Positions 1 to 14,100 of a stretch of 64,000 nt of DNA are shown piece by piece. The notes under the pieces were generated by a model. That model saw only the letters and a list, made by a program, of their open reading frames with translations. It was not told where the DNA came from and ran no database searches. The translations under genes were made by a program, and so were the position numbers. This DNA is from Ascidia mentula (taxonomy: Eukaryota; Chordata; Ascidiacea; Phlebobranchia; Ascidiidae), in assembly GCA_947561715.1 (NCBI GenBank), contig OX387205.1:10235001-10299000 (forward strand), written 5' to 3'. Numbering within the stretch: the first letter of the stretch is position 1; each line of letters begins with the position of its first letter.

Positions 1-3000
1 CATTGTTAATGATGAGCGGAAATATGCGGTTTTACTGTATGCATTATTTGTGATGTGTTGGTAAACTATTCTGCCCGTTTTGGTTAGCGCATGGATCGTT
101 TTTTCACCATTGGATATAAGTAAAGTTGTATATACAAACAGACGATTTCCTTGTTTGAAGCGCAGTGTTGCAGTCCCGGCCTACCCACCTTGCTATCCAA
201 TAATAATAAAACTGCCTAAACTTAACTTAAAACAACGTGTTTTACTGTAGATTGAATGATAAACCGGAAAGAATTGGTTTGGTCTGAACGATGTGAAATT
301 CTCCATTTAGAGATTCATGTTCACCACTGTATCTTCTTGATGTGAACATTTTTTCCATTCGCTTTCCTTTTTACGACACTCAATTTCCGCAACAACAAAC
401 TCAATACGGAGTTTACGTCAAACGCTAGTTCACAAATCGGAAACGAGTAAATTTTAAGACTAACAATACCGATCGCTTACCAGCTTTCAGTCATTCTATC
501 CTTCCCACGAATGTTCCGCTTTACGTTCGTCTGGGAACACTTTTCTGTGACCGAATTTGTCCGCTTGAATTTTAACATAACCGTAGAGTGGCATTGTACG
601 CGTGGGGAAGCCCCCTGTTTACATAACAGCCCGCTGCCGCCGGGTCATTAACATACCGCGTCAGCACCGCCTCTTCTCCATACCAAACCGAAGGGAAAAC
701 GCCGTGGGCGCGACAGTGCTTAAGCCGCCTGGGTGTTTTGGCCTGCGCCACTTAACCAAGCCAGGCCGGTACTCAATATCAAAGCCAAACGCGAAACTGA
801 TACCTTTGGGCCGCCGGTGCCTTTCGCGAGGGCTGAAAAAGGCCAACGGCGCGCCGCAATTCCCAACGCCGCCGACGATAAATTCTAATCCAGTTGTGGG
901 TTACAGATTGGGGTCGCAGGAAGGTTGTGCAGTGCCTTCTTAACAAAACTGTAGTTGTATATACGTTCAGCTACGCCCGCTTGGTTAATAGCATTCGGGG
1001 TTACCGCCTAGACAATAACCGGACGGTTTTGGTAATTCAGGACCCTCCTCGTTATATGCGTGCGTGCCCAACGAAATGCCACTCCCTGGGTGCGTGAGGT
1101 TATATGATTGCATTGTCGATGGCCGAGACAGCTATTTAAACAAACGGCTCGTGACATGGCAAACACCGCGTATTTGTTTGGATACACCACGGGCATGACG
1201 AAAACTCTGGCGAACATTCTGTTAATAACATGGCCATTGTATCGGAAACTAAAATACCGTAGAATGTTTGGTTTATTTGACAATCTAAGTACAAGCAACA
1301 CTAATTACAACCGTAACTGGTTTAAAAATTTGTGCTTATTTTGGTCGTAGCGTAAATTTGAATCTCTGTTTGTACCGTAAATTTGAAATTTGTTTTTCAC
1401 AACCACTTGCTAGCAAATGAGCTTGTTTTATCTTTTCGCTGCTGTGTGGACACTTTTCATCTAATAATATTACACCAGCCGTATAAACAACGACAACCAC
1501 ATATAACCACCCACTAGACCGAAATATTAATTTAAATTGGGAACGTTTTTTCCTCGGCTCTAAAAATTATAAAATCCATCTCATTGGAAAAACTCTATAG
1601 AATGTGCGGTCTTGTAAGACAATATCATCGGTCGCTGTGATCAAACGGACACACAGAGAGCTCCCGATCGATGTATTGAGAGGTGCTGAAAGCCTGACAG
1701 GAAACATCAAAAGCGTGCACAGGGCGATTGTTAAAAACGAGGCAAGTTGAAGTGGGGAGAGATTTGCTGATTGCTCGGAACGCATCGGGTTCTGATAACA
1801 TGCCTTAGGAACCTAGAGGGGAACTGATTAACATAGTGGATATTTGTGCTTCTGGTGCGCTATTTTTGGACAATTACAAAACTCTCGAACAAAAGTGATT
1901 CGTGCGAATTTTTGGAAATAAAATGTCGCCGTCTACAATCCTATTCCATCAGTTTTATCTATCATATTCATTTACGTTGAACAGTAATTTGAGAACCCTT
2001 GCCTAAACTATTGAGTTGGACATACTAAGTAAGATTCTTGAGAGAACAAAGTGGGAATATCGGCCTGCTTTCACTTTCAAGAGCGCTTGGTAGCATTGAT
2101 TGGCAACCAGTTTAATCACTTGCCGCATTTCCCACGCTTAAAATCGGACAATTTGAAATTATCCTCCCTTGTCAGACTTGCAAATGTCATCCGAAGTTCC
2201 TCACTGTGAAACGTTTTTTCACGTCCCTGACGATTACGTCATGCCATTCCGCCCGTCGTTGTTGCCAACCGCACAAAGTGCCACAATTTCGAGGCGGTTT
2301 GTCATACTGACAGCCATGAATTACCGCACACCGCGACACAATACATCTCCGCACTGTTGCGTGGTTTCCGAGCGGGTATAGTGATTTTTGGGCAATATCG
2401 ACGTTCAGGGCGACCTCCCATGTAATAAAACATGAAGGTGTCAAATTTGACAATCAACATTTTGAACATCGGTATGAATCTTAGCGAAAATCCTTCACAA
2501 CGTTACGGGTATATAGCTATGAACCAGCACTGGCCGTCGCCTCATGATGCTTTTTATCGTAGTTTGTTGAAAAAATCGGGCAACAATTAGCTCTGTATTT
2601 TAGTAAATCAGCACGCCGTTGTTTATTCCCATGGCGTGAATTCCACATATTGGCTTTTTGTCGACCTCACATAAGGTAGGTTGTCGACCTCACATAAGAC
2701 ACGCACCTGGTTCTGCAAGTGAGGAAATCAGTGTCTCGTCCGGGACAAGTCTGTCAACATTATATTTCTCCCAAAACTGGGTGACTCTTATACGACATAC
2801 AGCAAACATGGCATCGTTTTTAATCAACTTGGTCACATCTTTTCTTTGCAAGGTATGTAATAAAACCGAGGGTATGTACAATGTGTACAATATTGATTCC
2901 AAGGTCTTGGCTTCGGCAAACAACGAAAACGTGTAAAATATGTGGCAGGACCGGAGTTATTGTGTCGAAATTTAAGGTTTCATCTTTCGGTCTGTATCGT

Positions 3001-6000
3001 CGGATTATGTTCCCAAGTTACGTTAAGTGGAAGGCGGGTGTATAGAAATTCATCAACGTGGGCTAAGTAAGGTTTAATAGTGTTGTTGGTCTGAAAAAGG
3101 ACCACTCGCAAGACTTGGTAATTCCGATCTTTGGCCCCACGAGACATTTGAGTCACCCATAAATGTTATAAGATGAAACCTGGTATGACAGAGAGTCATA
3201 ATAGTTTCTCTGACAATTTGTTTTACCCCGTCGCGTTTTCGGTGATTTGGGGGCGGCGGGACGCCTTCTGTTTCGCCAAGGCCGAGATGACGCAATGTTT
3301 GGGAATTCGGAAGGAGTTGGAACGGATTGAGATCGACGTGAAAGGGAGATTAGGCGAACTAACGCCAGGAAGCAACTGCGCGTCTCAACTTCTTAAGGCA
3401 AGGCGTAGATTTTTATGATGAATAATAAATCCCGACGGGATGTGACCCACGTGGGGCTTCGTATGGGTTCCTTTTCACCCATATTGTAGTCATTCTCATA
3501 AACAAAGACTACAAAAAAACCAAAAGAAAGAAAAAAACCATGGCCAAAACAGTATAGACAAACTTCAGTTCATGGAACGCAGGGTGTTTAACAATGAATG
3601 TAGTTGGAACGGAGGTGGGGTTGGTATTACGAACTTACTGCACTATTTCTTCCAAAAAATATCGTTGTAACCGTTATGCCTTTGTTGCAATACATTTTAT
3701 AAAACCTACAACACATTTGTTTCTGAAACCAACTTGAAAGCTATGAACCACATGGAAAGTGTTGCATTAAAGTCAGTTAACGTTTTGTTAAGAACTAAAC
3801 TTTCTCACAACGCTTTAAAGCATTAAAGCAACGTATCTACCTTTACTATTAGCCTTACAAACACGCTCTCGGTCGAATCAGGGTCACCAAAAGGCTAGTT
3901 ATTATTGAATTATGCGCTCTGTAGTTTCCGAGTTCGCCTCGCCCCTTGTGTTGCACAAAACAGCCACAATTGCGACTCTAACGAGTTCCGTAATTCGCCC
4001 ATTACCGCCCCCAGAGAGCCTCGTTTCTTTCATGTGGTCTGGATGCCTGTTCGGGAAGTTCACGGGCTCTGTGTCCGCCAAGGCTCCGGTAGCCGAGTTT
4101 CGTTCGTGCTCTGTTCCCATAGAAATTATGCCGCCCTACTTTTAACGTAAGTTGTTGTGGAATGGTTTTGTTCCTCTGCCTTGTGTAGAAAGACACGTTC
4201 GTGAAAAACTGCTGAACAACACCTTGACTGTATTTTGCTATTCTCTCGTTTTGTATTCGTTGAACTTTATCACAACGTATCTTCTTAATCCATAACTCTA
4301 CCTTTACCAAACGTATACTAAACACCATGAAACAAATTGGCAATGGGAGATTGAAGTACAACACATTCGCTTATAAATCTAGTCACATCAATCAAATCTT
4401 ATTGGTAAGTAACCCCTTCCTTAAAACGCGTCGTTCCGTTTGTTTGGGGGAAGCGAACGGACCGTTTCCCGCGATAGCAGCATGGCGCCTCCGACCCTAT
4501 TGTGATTGATTACTTTTATGGGGAGTTCACGGTCCCTCGGAAGTGCAAATAAGCGACCCTGATCTGTCACATGTAAAGACCTGGCGCAATTTCAGTCGTG
4601 TTTAGTTCGTTAAAAATATTCACTGAAAATGTTTATAAGGAACGCAGTATTGCGAATATAACTTACGTGGTTCGTTGTATGTCTCTCAGCGTTCAGTTAT
4701 TGGTTACACGAATCAGCAAGTTTTAACCCCCCGTCTGTAAATTAAGAATGTCCTGCGGAAACTCCTGTGCGGGTTTTATTTTAGATCTTCCAAACATTAG
4801 GGGTCGATTGAGATTTTATTGCTTTCCTAAAACGCGTTAATGCGTTTTTGTCAGGGCGGTTTCCACGATTACGCCGCAACAAGAGATGCCATTAAGTGCC
4901 ACGATCGCATTTCCGCGTCCGCTTTCGGTAAGCGAAGTTGTGTTGACTACAGACCAGCTGCACTGATAAGTTGACTTGGGTGAAATTCTCATGGTCATGT
5001 ATCTTAATCGAATATCCTCGAGGAAGGGCATGACAGTTCGGAAGTGCCTTAGCATAAGTCGGTAGGCTGTGTAGTTGGTTGAGGTGCTGTGTGTTTTGGG
5101 CTGTTCATATGATTGGACACATTCAGTGATTTCGAAATGTCATTAAGTATGTATTTAATACTTAAGCTTCTGCTCTAAGCGACCACCGATGAAAAAACGC
5201 CCAGCTGCGCACTTTAAGCACACGTCAAGTTGTCAATTTCAAATGCCGACATAACACGCTTGCCTGCTTCGGACTACCGCACATTTGACATACAGCACTT
5301 AAACACGACAGCCGTAACATGAAAAACATCATTTCAAAACAACATTTGTGGTAAATCCTTTATGTTTGCTGCAAGACACGTTGAGTGACAACCTCTCCTA
5401 AAAATGCGTTTTTATGCGTCTATGCAATAATTATGAAGCATTTTCACACGTTTGACTTATGTGCTTTTAAGTAGCACGTGAGTGGTTTGGTAAGTAGCAA
5501 ATAATCTGCTGCTGTAAGCTTGTCGGACAAATGCGCACGAACATTTGTAATGCTTAGTGCGTTGAAGTTTTCCGCAAAAGCGTTGCGTATGTCTAAACGC
5601 TTACTTTTATCAGCCATCAATGAACTCGCGTTTAACGTTGATTTAAACAGGATGGCGGTCGGAACTGGAAAGTCGCAGAATAAAACGTTGTACCACAGTG
5701 TGACAACAGAAAAATCTCTTGCGGAGATATAACGGCCAAAAGCTTTTGCCGAATGTCAATTTATTTCATTTGCATTTATACGTGGCGACGTTTTGCGTGG
5801 CGAAACGATGCAAATATCTGGCGCATTGTAAAACACTATTTTTGCTAATCTTAATTAGTGTTTATTGGAATATCAACAATGGAACCATCCAATAAGTATT
5901 CTTTATATCCTTTAGGGGCTTCAATCAACCCAATTAACATAACTAAAAATATTCTTTGCAACATAAACCGTCCCATCGTGGGAACAAACAGACCTTTTGT

Positions 6001-7362
6001 AAGAGTTGCATTCGTTACAAAAAAAACGTTGTTTTGTTTTACCTCACGTAAGAGTCTTGGCAATACCCTGCTTAAATCAGAGTTCAGAGGCTTTCGAAAC
6101 CTCCCCCCCTTCCTTTCCGTGTTTTCCGCTTGTGACACCCACCTTTCAAAAGCGCCATTTCAAAGCAACGTGACTTGCCGCTGAACCGAACACGGATCAA
6201 ACATTTTATTCGCTCAGTCGAAGCGGAAATGCAACAAACACCGTCGTTGTCTAATAGATTACTGTTGCACCTGAATAGACGTCCAGGTTCCCAGAATTGG
6301 TGACTGAACATGTAACCCTGATTAATTGTCACCAAACAGGAGTAATCTGGTTTCAAAGCTATGACAATAAGGTTTCATGTATTTAGTGTTTAAATTGGTT
6401 GTGGCGTAAAGGCAGAACTGACAAATTTTTATAATATCAGCATATTCCAAAAACTGAATATTCGCAACTGTGTCAAATGTACATTGACATAGTGGAAATA
6501 ATAATGCGGTTTGAACATAAATCTGTTTAAACATCTGATGTTAAAGGTTTAGTCTGATGGTTCGCGCCTGGTTCGTTTATCAATAATTGTACCGTGACAT
6601 ATACATAACTGCTTATAACAAGCATGTGATTGTCTGAGCCAAACTTTGTTAGTTTTTAACGTGGATACACATTTCCTGATTCCGCTTATTACAATCGCGA
6701 GCACGTAACACCACTTTTTACCGATCCCGTCCCCGCAACACGTTTTCGGACAGGAAACTGAGGGAAAGGCGTACGCGACGAACCATGACAACACGCGCCC
6801 GAATCCTCGTGTTTGTGACGAAACAGAGAGCGGGGTCACGGGTGCGGGGGGCCAGCTGTTCCCTGTTACCCCGTTCTGGGGCTGTTGACGTTTGGTTTGC
6901 GAGCATCAAACGTAGTTATCCGCCCACGGTGGACGGGATCACTTGTAATTGGCGGCTTACCATCTGCGACTTGGTTTTGCGCTAGGTAATTATCCTCGGT
7001 TCCACAAATCCCCTATTTGCGGGTTGGACGCCGACCGAGTATGGGCGTTTGCGTGTACAAGACGACGCGGCATGGGCGTTTGCATTTAATCTAAGACTTG
7101 TGACGTGGTTAGGATGTGGATTCGTTTGTGGTTGTTTGTCACTGTATGTGGCAATATCGAGTCGCGTGGTCTATGAAATTAGAGCTCAATGTAAAGTGTA
7201 ATTTGATGCTTGAATGTTGGTCGATTCCAGGCCACTTTCTAATCTTTCATACTTAGCATCTCCTTTTTACCATGCAACACACTGTGTGGTGTTAACACCA
7301 ACTCCACTCCACTCCACTATACAGTATACATAATAAAATAATTAAAACCTCAGCTAACTTAC
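1..7362. other. No gene recognised; 3' flank or long intron of the minus-strand TSPEAR-like gene
   Basis: By comparison with the paralogue, this stretch should lie inside the long intron after TSPN exon c. I searched the minus strand for the next exon (pattern PFP...RIYVASRR) and found no acceptable match. It contains the 18 bp direct repeat at 2658 and a hammerhead-like relic at 4953. A perfect palindrome TGGTGTTAACACCA lies near 7290, with a short CCACT repeat just after it. Confidence 0.5.
2658..2698. repeat. Short direct repeat, 18 bp twice
   Basis: TTGTCGACCTCACATAAG occurs at 2658-2675 and 2681-2698, separated by GTAGG (period 23). Perfect copies, so a recent local duplication. Confidence 0.8.
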
Positions 7363-7562
7363 TGGTTGACTGGTGCCAGGCAGTCCAGAGTAAACTTCAC
7401 GTTACGTCGGGTCACGGTAATAACAACTGTGTGCCAGTTCCCGTCCACAAGTCGATCACTCTGCAACGTGACGAACTCTCGTGCATCAATCGTATGCGCC
7501 AGGTAGTCGAAATGGAGTCGGTTGCGTTGTAATCTCACCCCTAGAAATATCGTTCGCCGATC
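7363..7562 (-). CDS. Paralogue exon c (TSPN core)
   Basis: Acceptor CAATTCTAG, donor GTAAGT on the minus strand, 200 bp, phase 0 to 2. It encodes DRRTIFLGVRLQRNRLHFDY and DGNWHTVVITVTRRNVKF followed by TLDC. This is clearly homologous to the exon at 40505-40698, with two extra codons. Confidence 0.93.
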
Positions 7563-8100
7563 CTAGAATTGCATAACTTTGTTGTGTTGGACTGAATTAC
7601 CCACATGGCTCTGGGTAAAAAAATACATTTTAAACATCGGATAAATATATGGACTGGACTTGCCAAACGGAAATAAACATTTTCGTTGTATAAGTTGCTG
7701 GAGCTTTTTTTGGCTTTGTTGTCTAAAGGTATTATTACCACTAATTTTGATATGTGGCTCTTACAACTATTGTTTTCACACCTGGGCAAGTAATGTCATC
7801 AGAAATTCGTTTTCGTTCCTTCGGTTTTGTTTTTTGAATGTGAGAATGAGGGAAAATTCACTGGGAAAATAGACGCAGTTAGTCATCACTTCCGTGGCGT
7901 CAACGCCAAATAGTTTGGCTTCGGGATCAAACCTGATGCAAGAAAAAGGTTGAAAGGGTTAAACTGGTCAGAAGAATTTTAAATTGTGTGCGATTTATAC
8001 CTGTAGCCAGTTATTCCTTCGTCTTTATATACTTCCACGCCGATCGGAAAATGGGAAGATTCAGCCAACGACAAGGCCAGAAGGTCGCTTACCCCCGTGT
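7363..8100 (-). CDS. Second TSPEAR-like gene (TSPN domain, three exons, partial)
   Basis: On the minus strand three exons (8001-8100, 7782-7932, 7363-7562) encode 150 residues collinear with the first TSPN exons of the plus-strand gene at 39.5-40.7 kb. The first two exons have identical lengths (100 and 151 bp) and all intron phases match. Introns are 68 and 219 bp. Frames are intact, splice sites are canonical, and key residues are kept (DLLALSLAE, FPSEFSLILTF, DGNWHTVVITV, LDC), so it looks functional rather than decayed. The signal-peptide exon (above 8100) and the EAR exons (below 7363) were not identified. If the next intron is as long as the 9.4 kb one in the paralogue, the rest is outside the window. 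It is divergently oriented to the other gene. Confidence 0.9.
7782..7932 (-). CDS. Paralogue exon b (TSPN domain)
   Basis: Acceptor CTTGCATCAG, donor GTGTGA on the minus strand, 151 bp. It encodes FDPEAKLFGVDATEV, CVYFPSEFSLILTF and NEFLMTLLAQ. The last ten residues are identical to the plus-strand paralogue. Confidence 0.93.
8001..8100 (-). CDS. Paralogue exon a (start of TSPN domain)
   Basis: Acceptor GTTTTATAG, donor GTATAA on the minus strand. It encodes DLLALSLAESSHFPIGVEVY then GITGYR, matching DILALAVSD...GVELVNVNGVQGYR of the plus-strand gene. Length (100 bp) and both phases are the same. Just upstream, an ATG at 8187 opens MVYSFLLEIWWV; a 50 nt intron from there would be in phase, but this is only a guess. 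Confidence 0.9.
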
Positions 8101-11100
8101 CTATAAAACATTGTTGTTTGTTAGACCACTACCGCCATCGGAAACATCACAAACCCACCAAATTTCCAATAAAAAACTATAAACCATGCGACAAGAAGAA
8201 CAACCGAATAACGAATAAATAATTATAAGTTCGTCTTTCTGCACAACAAGAAACACTCCCAAGCGAAATCGGCCATTACGAAAAGTGGGGCTGAACGACA
8301 CGCGGAAATGCCTGCTCGAACCCCTTTCCTGTCCCAAAACGTCGAGACTTTCAAAGCAACAAGACTCTGTACAGCAAGCACCCCTGTGTTAGCTGGTATC
8401 ATTTCAATAACGCCCCTTGGGGCCGCAGCTTTTTGATCAACGCCACCAATTTTCTAATAAGGATAAATCGAGGATGAGGGGTAATCTGTAAATGGTCTTG
8501 AATTGGGGCAATTTGTTCCAGAAAGCATTGGTAAACGGCACCAAGCAAACAAGCGCTTTCAATCTATTTTTGTTACGTCGAAAAGATGCTTTTTTGTTTT
8601 GCGTACAATTCAACTGAACATGCACATGATTTTTCCATGATCACAGATGTGTGCATGTTTGTTAGCCTGGACAGCAACTACAAAATATTTGAAAAATGGT
8701 CAACTAAATAAACATAACACATGCTCAAGTAAGTTAAATACATCGTCAGAAAATGATCTGTAACAAAACTTTAAGAACATTGTTATAATGCAGAAAGGGG
8801 TAGTAAGTATTGCGTTTTTAGAACAATGGTTTGCAAATTCGTAAATTGACTTTTCGTCAATTCCCGAACCTAGCAATGGCACTTGTATAGAACGTGCCGT
8901 TTCCTACACGCCCCTTCGGCACAATCGACCGCTGTCTCTAATCGTTAAGCTCGAATTAGGCACGGGTGTTATGCCACGCTTCACTAAAACGCTACACTCC
9001 GCCATCGATACTTCCGATTTCAAGGGCGGTTGGCTTCCCAAAACCGGTCTGTATGTATAGGAGTGGGTCTAACTTGGGTCGACACGGTCCGTCTCGCGTT
9101 TGTAAACACTTGTTAGGATGAATGTGAGTGACAGCGTATTTTGCCTCTGCTGTTATTTTGTTCCCCACTCTTTCATGTCGTTTGTATGTTGTAGGTGTTG
9201 TTTACCAGAATGTTTGTGCACAGTTTGTGAATGTTTGCTGACCAGTTTAATTGCAAATATGTATGATATGGTTGATAGTTGGAAATCCATTCACAAAAAC
9301 TGTATGCGAAAACAAATTCGAGACAGTTTCTTTTGGTCCGCGACAATTACTATTTTGCTTCTAGATCTCCAATAACAGCAAGGACTTTTGGGCGTAGTCT
9401 TGGTTACTTATTTGTTTCGAAGTACGCGCAAAAAAACACAGTATGTTCGTAGAAAAGATTTAAAACGTGTATCCCAAAATACCCTTGAAACGGCTCTTCA
9501 GAGATAACGTGGCTAATCCTGAAAGAGGCTCGTGTTGAGAAAGCCAAATAGTTTGGGAAACCATCTGACAATTATGTGTGCTGCAATACAATCAGCATTG
9601 CATTAGGTTCAAGAGTTATTCTGCTCTTATATTACTGCGCAGATAGTCAATTTATCTTTAAAAAGTTGATTAAGCCGGTTCATGGCGATTTACTTTACGC
9701 CAATACAAATGGCCGAAATCAGCGCGTTAAGAAAACACAAACACTCGCAAAGCGGAATCGCCTTGAAGTTTAGCCTTCATCGCAAACTACCTTCAGTTCA
9801 GCGGTCATTTCCAAAGATTCAAAACGACATCCAAGGATTCTGCGTCCTCACCAATGACCAGCATCAATCATAACGTCGCCAGATTGGCGGCACAACGATT
9901 CAGAATGCGGGTAAACGGCGTATCGAATGTGCGGTTCACAATCGCATTTCTAAGCATCCTCATTTGAAACTGTTACGTTCGGCGAGATAAGTCGCGAGAC
10001 CGATTCGAAATCCTTTTACTTTGCCACCATCACAAGTTATTGAAAAGCACTCGCTTTGAAAGATGAGGATTTAGGTCACAAAACAACGACAAAATAACTT
10101 TACGGTAATTGTGGAGGTTGTTTACGAAAAATCACGAACAAATTCCTATCTCAGGTATTCTCTATGGATTCAAACTAATTTAAAGGATTTTGTAACCTGT
10201 ACCTATATTTCTGCATATGAACCACTGGCGTACAATATATGTAGATACCGAAGTTCAACTTCCGATTTACGTAGTTTGGAAAGCAAGGGGTTTCGAGGGA
10301 CCTTTTCTTCGCTGCGACACGAAAACGTTTTAGGCTTTTGTTGCTTCTACGAACCACTAAAAACCAGACATAGTGAATCTACCTTTGTCGATCGCTTATT
10401 TGCACAGATATTTTCCCTGCGAATTCGAGATGGTGGCGATATGGGACGCGCCTTTTCAAGCGAAATGCATTCGTTTGGCAGCTGTGGAAACTCCACTTCC
10501 ATTTATTGTTCAAATATTCGGAAGGGGTCCTCCCTTCATAGGGCGTTATGGCAGCGGAATGGTTTGAACGGTTGGTGTGTGGCCGTAAGTGCATGCATTG
10601 TGCTGAAATCCCGTTAAGCACGAGTGAATGGCAATCCATTCTGTTTGGTAAACACAACGGTAAGAGATGAATTTGTTTCTCAGCTGTTTTGGGCAAGTGT
10701 TGGTAATCTTTCAAAAATACTGACAAGCTGCTTGTCAGCCTGCAGGATCCATGAAAATTATATCGAGGAAATCCAAAACCACGAACGAAATGCGAAGTGA
10801 TTTTGATCACGAAGTGGCATGAAAATGCGTATTTGCACTGTAACTACTTTGTAGCGACCCCAAACTTTACACACCATTAACACGCAACATATCTACCTCA
10901 CAGCCCCCGTGATAAAATTAGCGGTAATTCGGAAGACCAATTCCCGCGCATTTGTTGGAAAACTATCCCTGCTCCAATGCCGCAAGTATGCGCAGCTGCT
11001 TGGTCGTTTATCACTGGCTTGGCCGACGCCAAGTGCAAAGCAAACAGCGGCTACCTGACGGAGAAGCGGTTATTCCGTCAGCGCTCCTACTCTGCGACCC

Positions 11101-14100
11101 GAAGCACGCACACTGGTCGAGATGCTTGCCCCAGAGATAAGTTGGGTGCGTGCTGATAAACCGGATTTTTAATTCAGTGGATGGAGCGCAATGTCTATTT
11201 TGTCCTGTGTTTCGTAAAGGTATTTGATGTCGCAATTCTACGAAATGCCAATATAACGATACGCTTGCTTAACGCGCCCTTTTTCATAGTGTATTTAAAG
11301 TCTCCTATAACGTTTCGTTGCCTCTTGTGGAAGTAAGGATTGCGAGGTACAACCAACTAAATACACTTGGAAAACATGGAGATACTTTTCTTGGTCATGT
11401 GTAACTGGTCCTGCTGTTGTAAGACCTCCACGTTTGGAAAGATCATAACCCGTGATCATTCGTAACTGATTCTGTCTGTCTTTCACCCTCACAGCATTCG
11501 AAAGCGAAGGCTCATGAGCAGATCGTGTTACTGATGATTCGCATAAGCTTCGAATAGGGTGAATGGGCGCAGTGGTGTGATACCTAATTTGTAAATCGTA
11601 AAATCTCCGTGTCTAAACCGCGTTAATTGGACCCGAATGAGAAACTTAATCGGGCGGGGAGTGGTCGCAATTAACAACCCCCATCTCCGGCCACTTAGGC
11701 GCCGCGACATGCCTGAAATCGTTGTTTTTGTATATTTAGAAATTGCTCCTTGAAATACAGGTCCATATAAGTAATTTTATATTTCTGAGCTATCTGCGAT
11801 CACGTTGGAGGGGTATAGTTTTATGAAAATTATTACGTCCAAGATGTTTATTCATTGAAATAATGACATTTGTGAAAAGGAGTAATTTCTAATACCATGC
11901 TAGCCATAAGGTGCTCACACGACATAGGGATTTAATATTAAACCGTTTTCGAAAGTATCGTAAACGCCAAAGTAACATGTATTGGTGTGTAGCGGTCAGT
12001 CGATGGCCCTTTGCCGGCCGTTAAGTGTCCTCCAAGTTAGACGCGTGGTAGGCCTTATCGGGTGGATATTCGAAGTTCTCTCAAGCAGCCGTTACTGACA
12101 TGTATCAAAGCGCTTACTATAGTGGTCCGAATCACCCCAAAGCCTTTTTGCTGTACAAACTTCCTCAGCAGTTTTGCCCGCCGGGCGCCACTGAGTATGC
12201 CAGGGCGGCGCGGATTCTGCCTTTATCTGGGTACGGAATTCCATGCGAGGTGGCGACCCCAAAGCAAATCCATCATCCCGACGACGGCAAGTGATGCTAT
12301 TTGATGAACCCTTGTGGTTTTACTTAAAACTCCTCCTGTGTCCTCAAAGACCCGGACTAAACTGAACATGTTTGGGAGTACGTTGACTGTAAACAGTTGT
12401 CTTAGGACACTTTGGCCTGCTTGTCACCACAGTAAAGCGGTTTACACAGTTTCCACGCGAGTTATGCCTCGACTATGAAAACCTCGTGTAAATGTTGAAC
12501 CAAATGTTAACCATGCACGGTCAAAGTTGAATGTTTTCCTACTATTGCTAACAGATATGCTGTAATTTACAACAGAACTGATCTTCTGGCAAAAATTAAC
12601 GAAGTTTATTTCTGTGACGTTTCGTCTGCCACACGGCGAAATGCTTTCGAGGTAAATTTGTGGATGCAACAATCTTGATGGTATAATTACACTGGATACA
12701 AAGGAAACTTCTATCATTCTTTCTTTGGTATCACAAACCATGCTGCTAGAGTGATTGTGCGATAACTGATTCACCATAAAGCAAGACTCAACATGCGTTT
12801 ATACGGGTTTGATTTATGGGGTACTAAGTAGGGCGCGCGACCAGGGTTATTAGCTGTGTTGAATTGTTCGTCGCGTGTCGCATCCCAAAAACTGAGATGT
12901 GTCGATAAAAGCAGATTTCCACATTAGCGTTCATGCGATACTGGACATTAAGGTTTTGCAGTTTGCTTCATTAACTCGCGTACATTATGGCATGGTAAAC
13001 TGTTTCGATTTTTGATCGGATGCTTCTCTAAGTTTTGTTTCCTTTTTCAAGGTTGGGCGTGTATACGTACTACATACAGTGAGTAATCGTCTCGCACCAC
13101 AGAATGCATTTGACGAATAAAGTCAACCGTTGCATAAGTGGCAGAAGAATTTCCTGTTAAAACCAGGACAGCAACAACCACACGTAATTTTAACCACCCA
13201 AGGAACGTTGTGATAACAAATGGCCGATATTCTTACAGACTTAGGCAATCTCCTGCACCTGCCACAGGTGGAAGTCTAACTGCACGCGACAGGTCTGGAA
13301 AGCGGTTTGTTTTGCATTTCAAACTCTACTTTACTGTCGAACCGTTAAAGTGCGGTTGTTAGTTTTGGGAACGCCTAAACGCAATCGAGGTCGTTAGGAC
13401 ACCAATTAAACGAGTAGAGCGCTATTACATTGACAAACAGTTTTTTAGTTTGATTTTCAAGCCATTTTAAGATTACCCAAAGTAGGCCTTTCGTTCGATT
13501 TAAACAATTATATAGTTTAGAGGCATTCCACAACAGCAACAAAACGTCATACAATTTTACCTCGGAGTGATGCAATTTTGTCCGATACAACCGGCATTAC
13601 TTCATCTATCTCACAGTAAAATGTAGTGAGAGTTTCGCAAAGCCGCGAGACACACGAAGCGCGTCGCAAAAGGTTCAGTAAATCATGGAAATCGAGGCGC
13701 CTGTCGTCGGGTATTCAGACAACTCGGGGCACGCTTTGAGCTTTGTAAACTTTCCAACGTTGCCGCGATACACAAATTGTACTGGCACGCAGCCACAAGC
13801 GTGGGAATCGGGCGCTTTGAAGTTAGTTCGCTATTAACAATATTTGTCAAGCACAGACGTCGGGCATTTCGAAATAAGTTTTGTTAATTTCTTGCCATTC
13901 AAAATAGATTTCTGTAACCCAGAAAAGGATCAAAGTCTAAAACCGTGATCCTTCACTTTCAGGCTAATTTTGTTTTAAATTGTTTTCCCATGTTCTCACA
14001 TCCATGCCTAACTTGCTAATCATCTTTACGAATGTCAACTCGAGTGTTTGGTCCAAATATTCGTCGAACAAACTTTTGACATCACGCCTAAAGCGTCTTC

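Noticed and set aside
1534-1600. Plus-strand translation NWERFFLGSKNYKI resembling the DWE-x-F start of an EAR repeat
   Set aside because: Very AT-rich, no splice acceptor in frame, no following FLAVA or IY-W strand, and a stop soon after.
6718-6909. Minus-strand frame containing NTRIRARVVMVRRV, considered as exon d of the minus-strand TSPEAR-like gene
   Set aside because: Only NTRI and the RR pair agree, spacing is wrong by several residues, and the nearest donor would leave the wrong phase.
10111-10810. Overlapping ORFs on both strands (168 codons plus, 143 codons minus)
   Set aside because: Both strands are open together with low-information translations and no splice or homology support.
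11530-11570. CTGATGATTCGCATAAGCTTCGAA, possible hammerhead core
   Set aside because: The only possible stem II overlaps the GAA, and no stems I or III can be formed.
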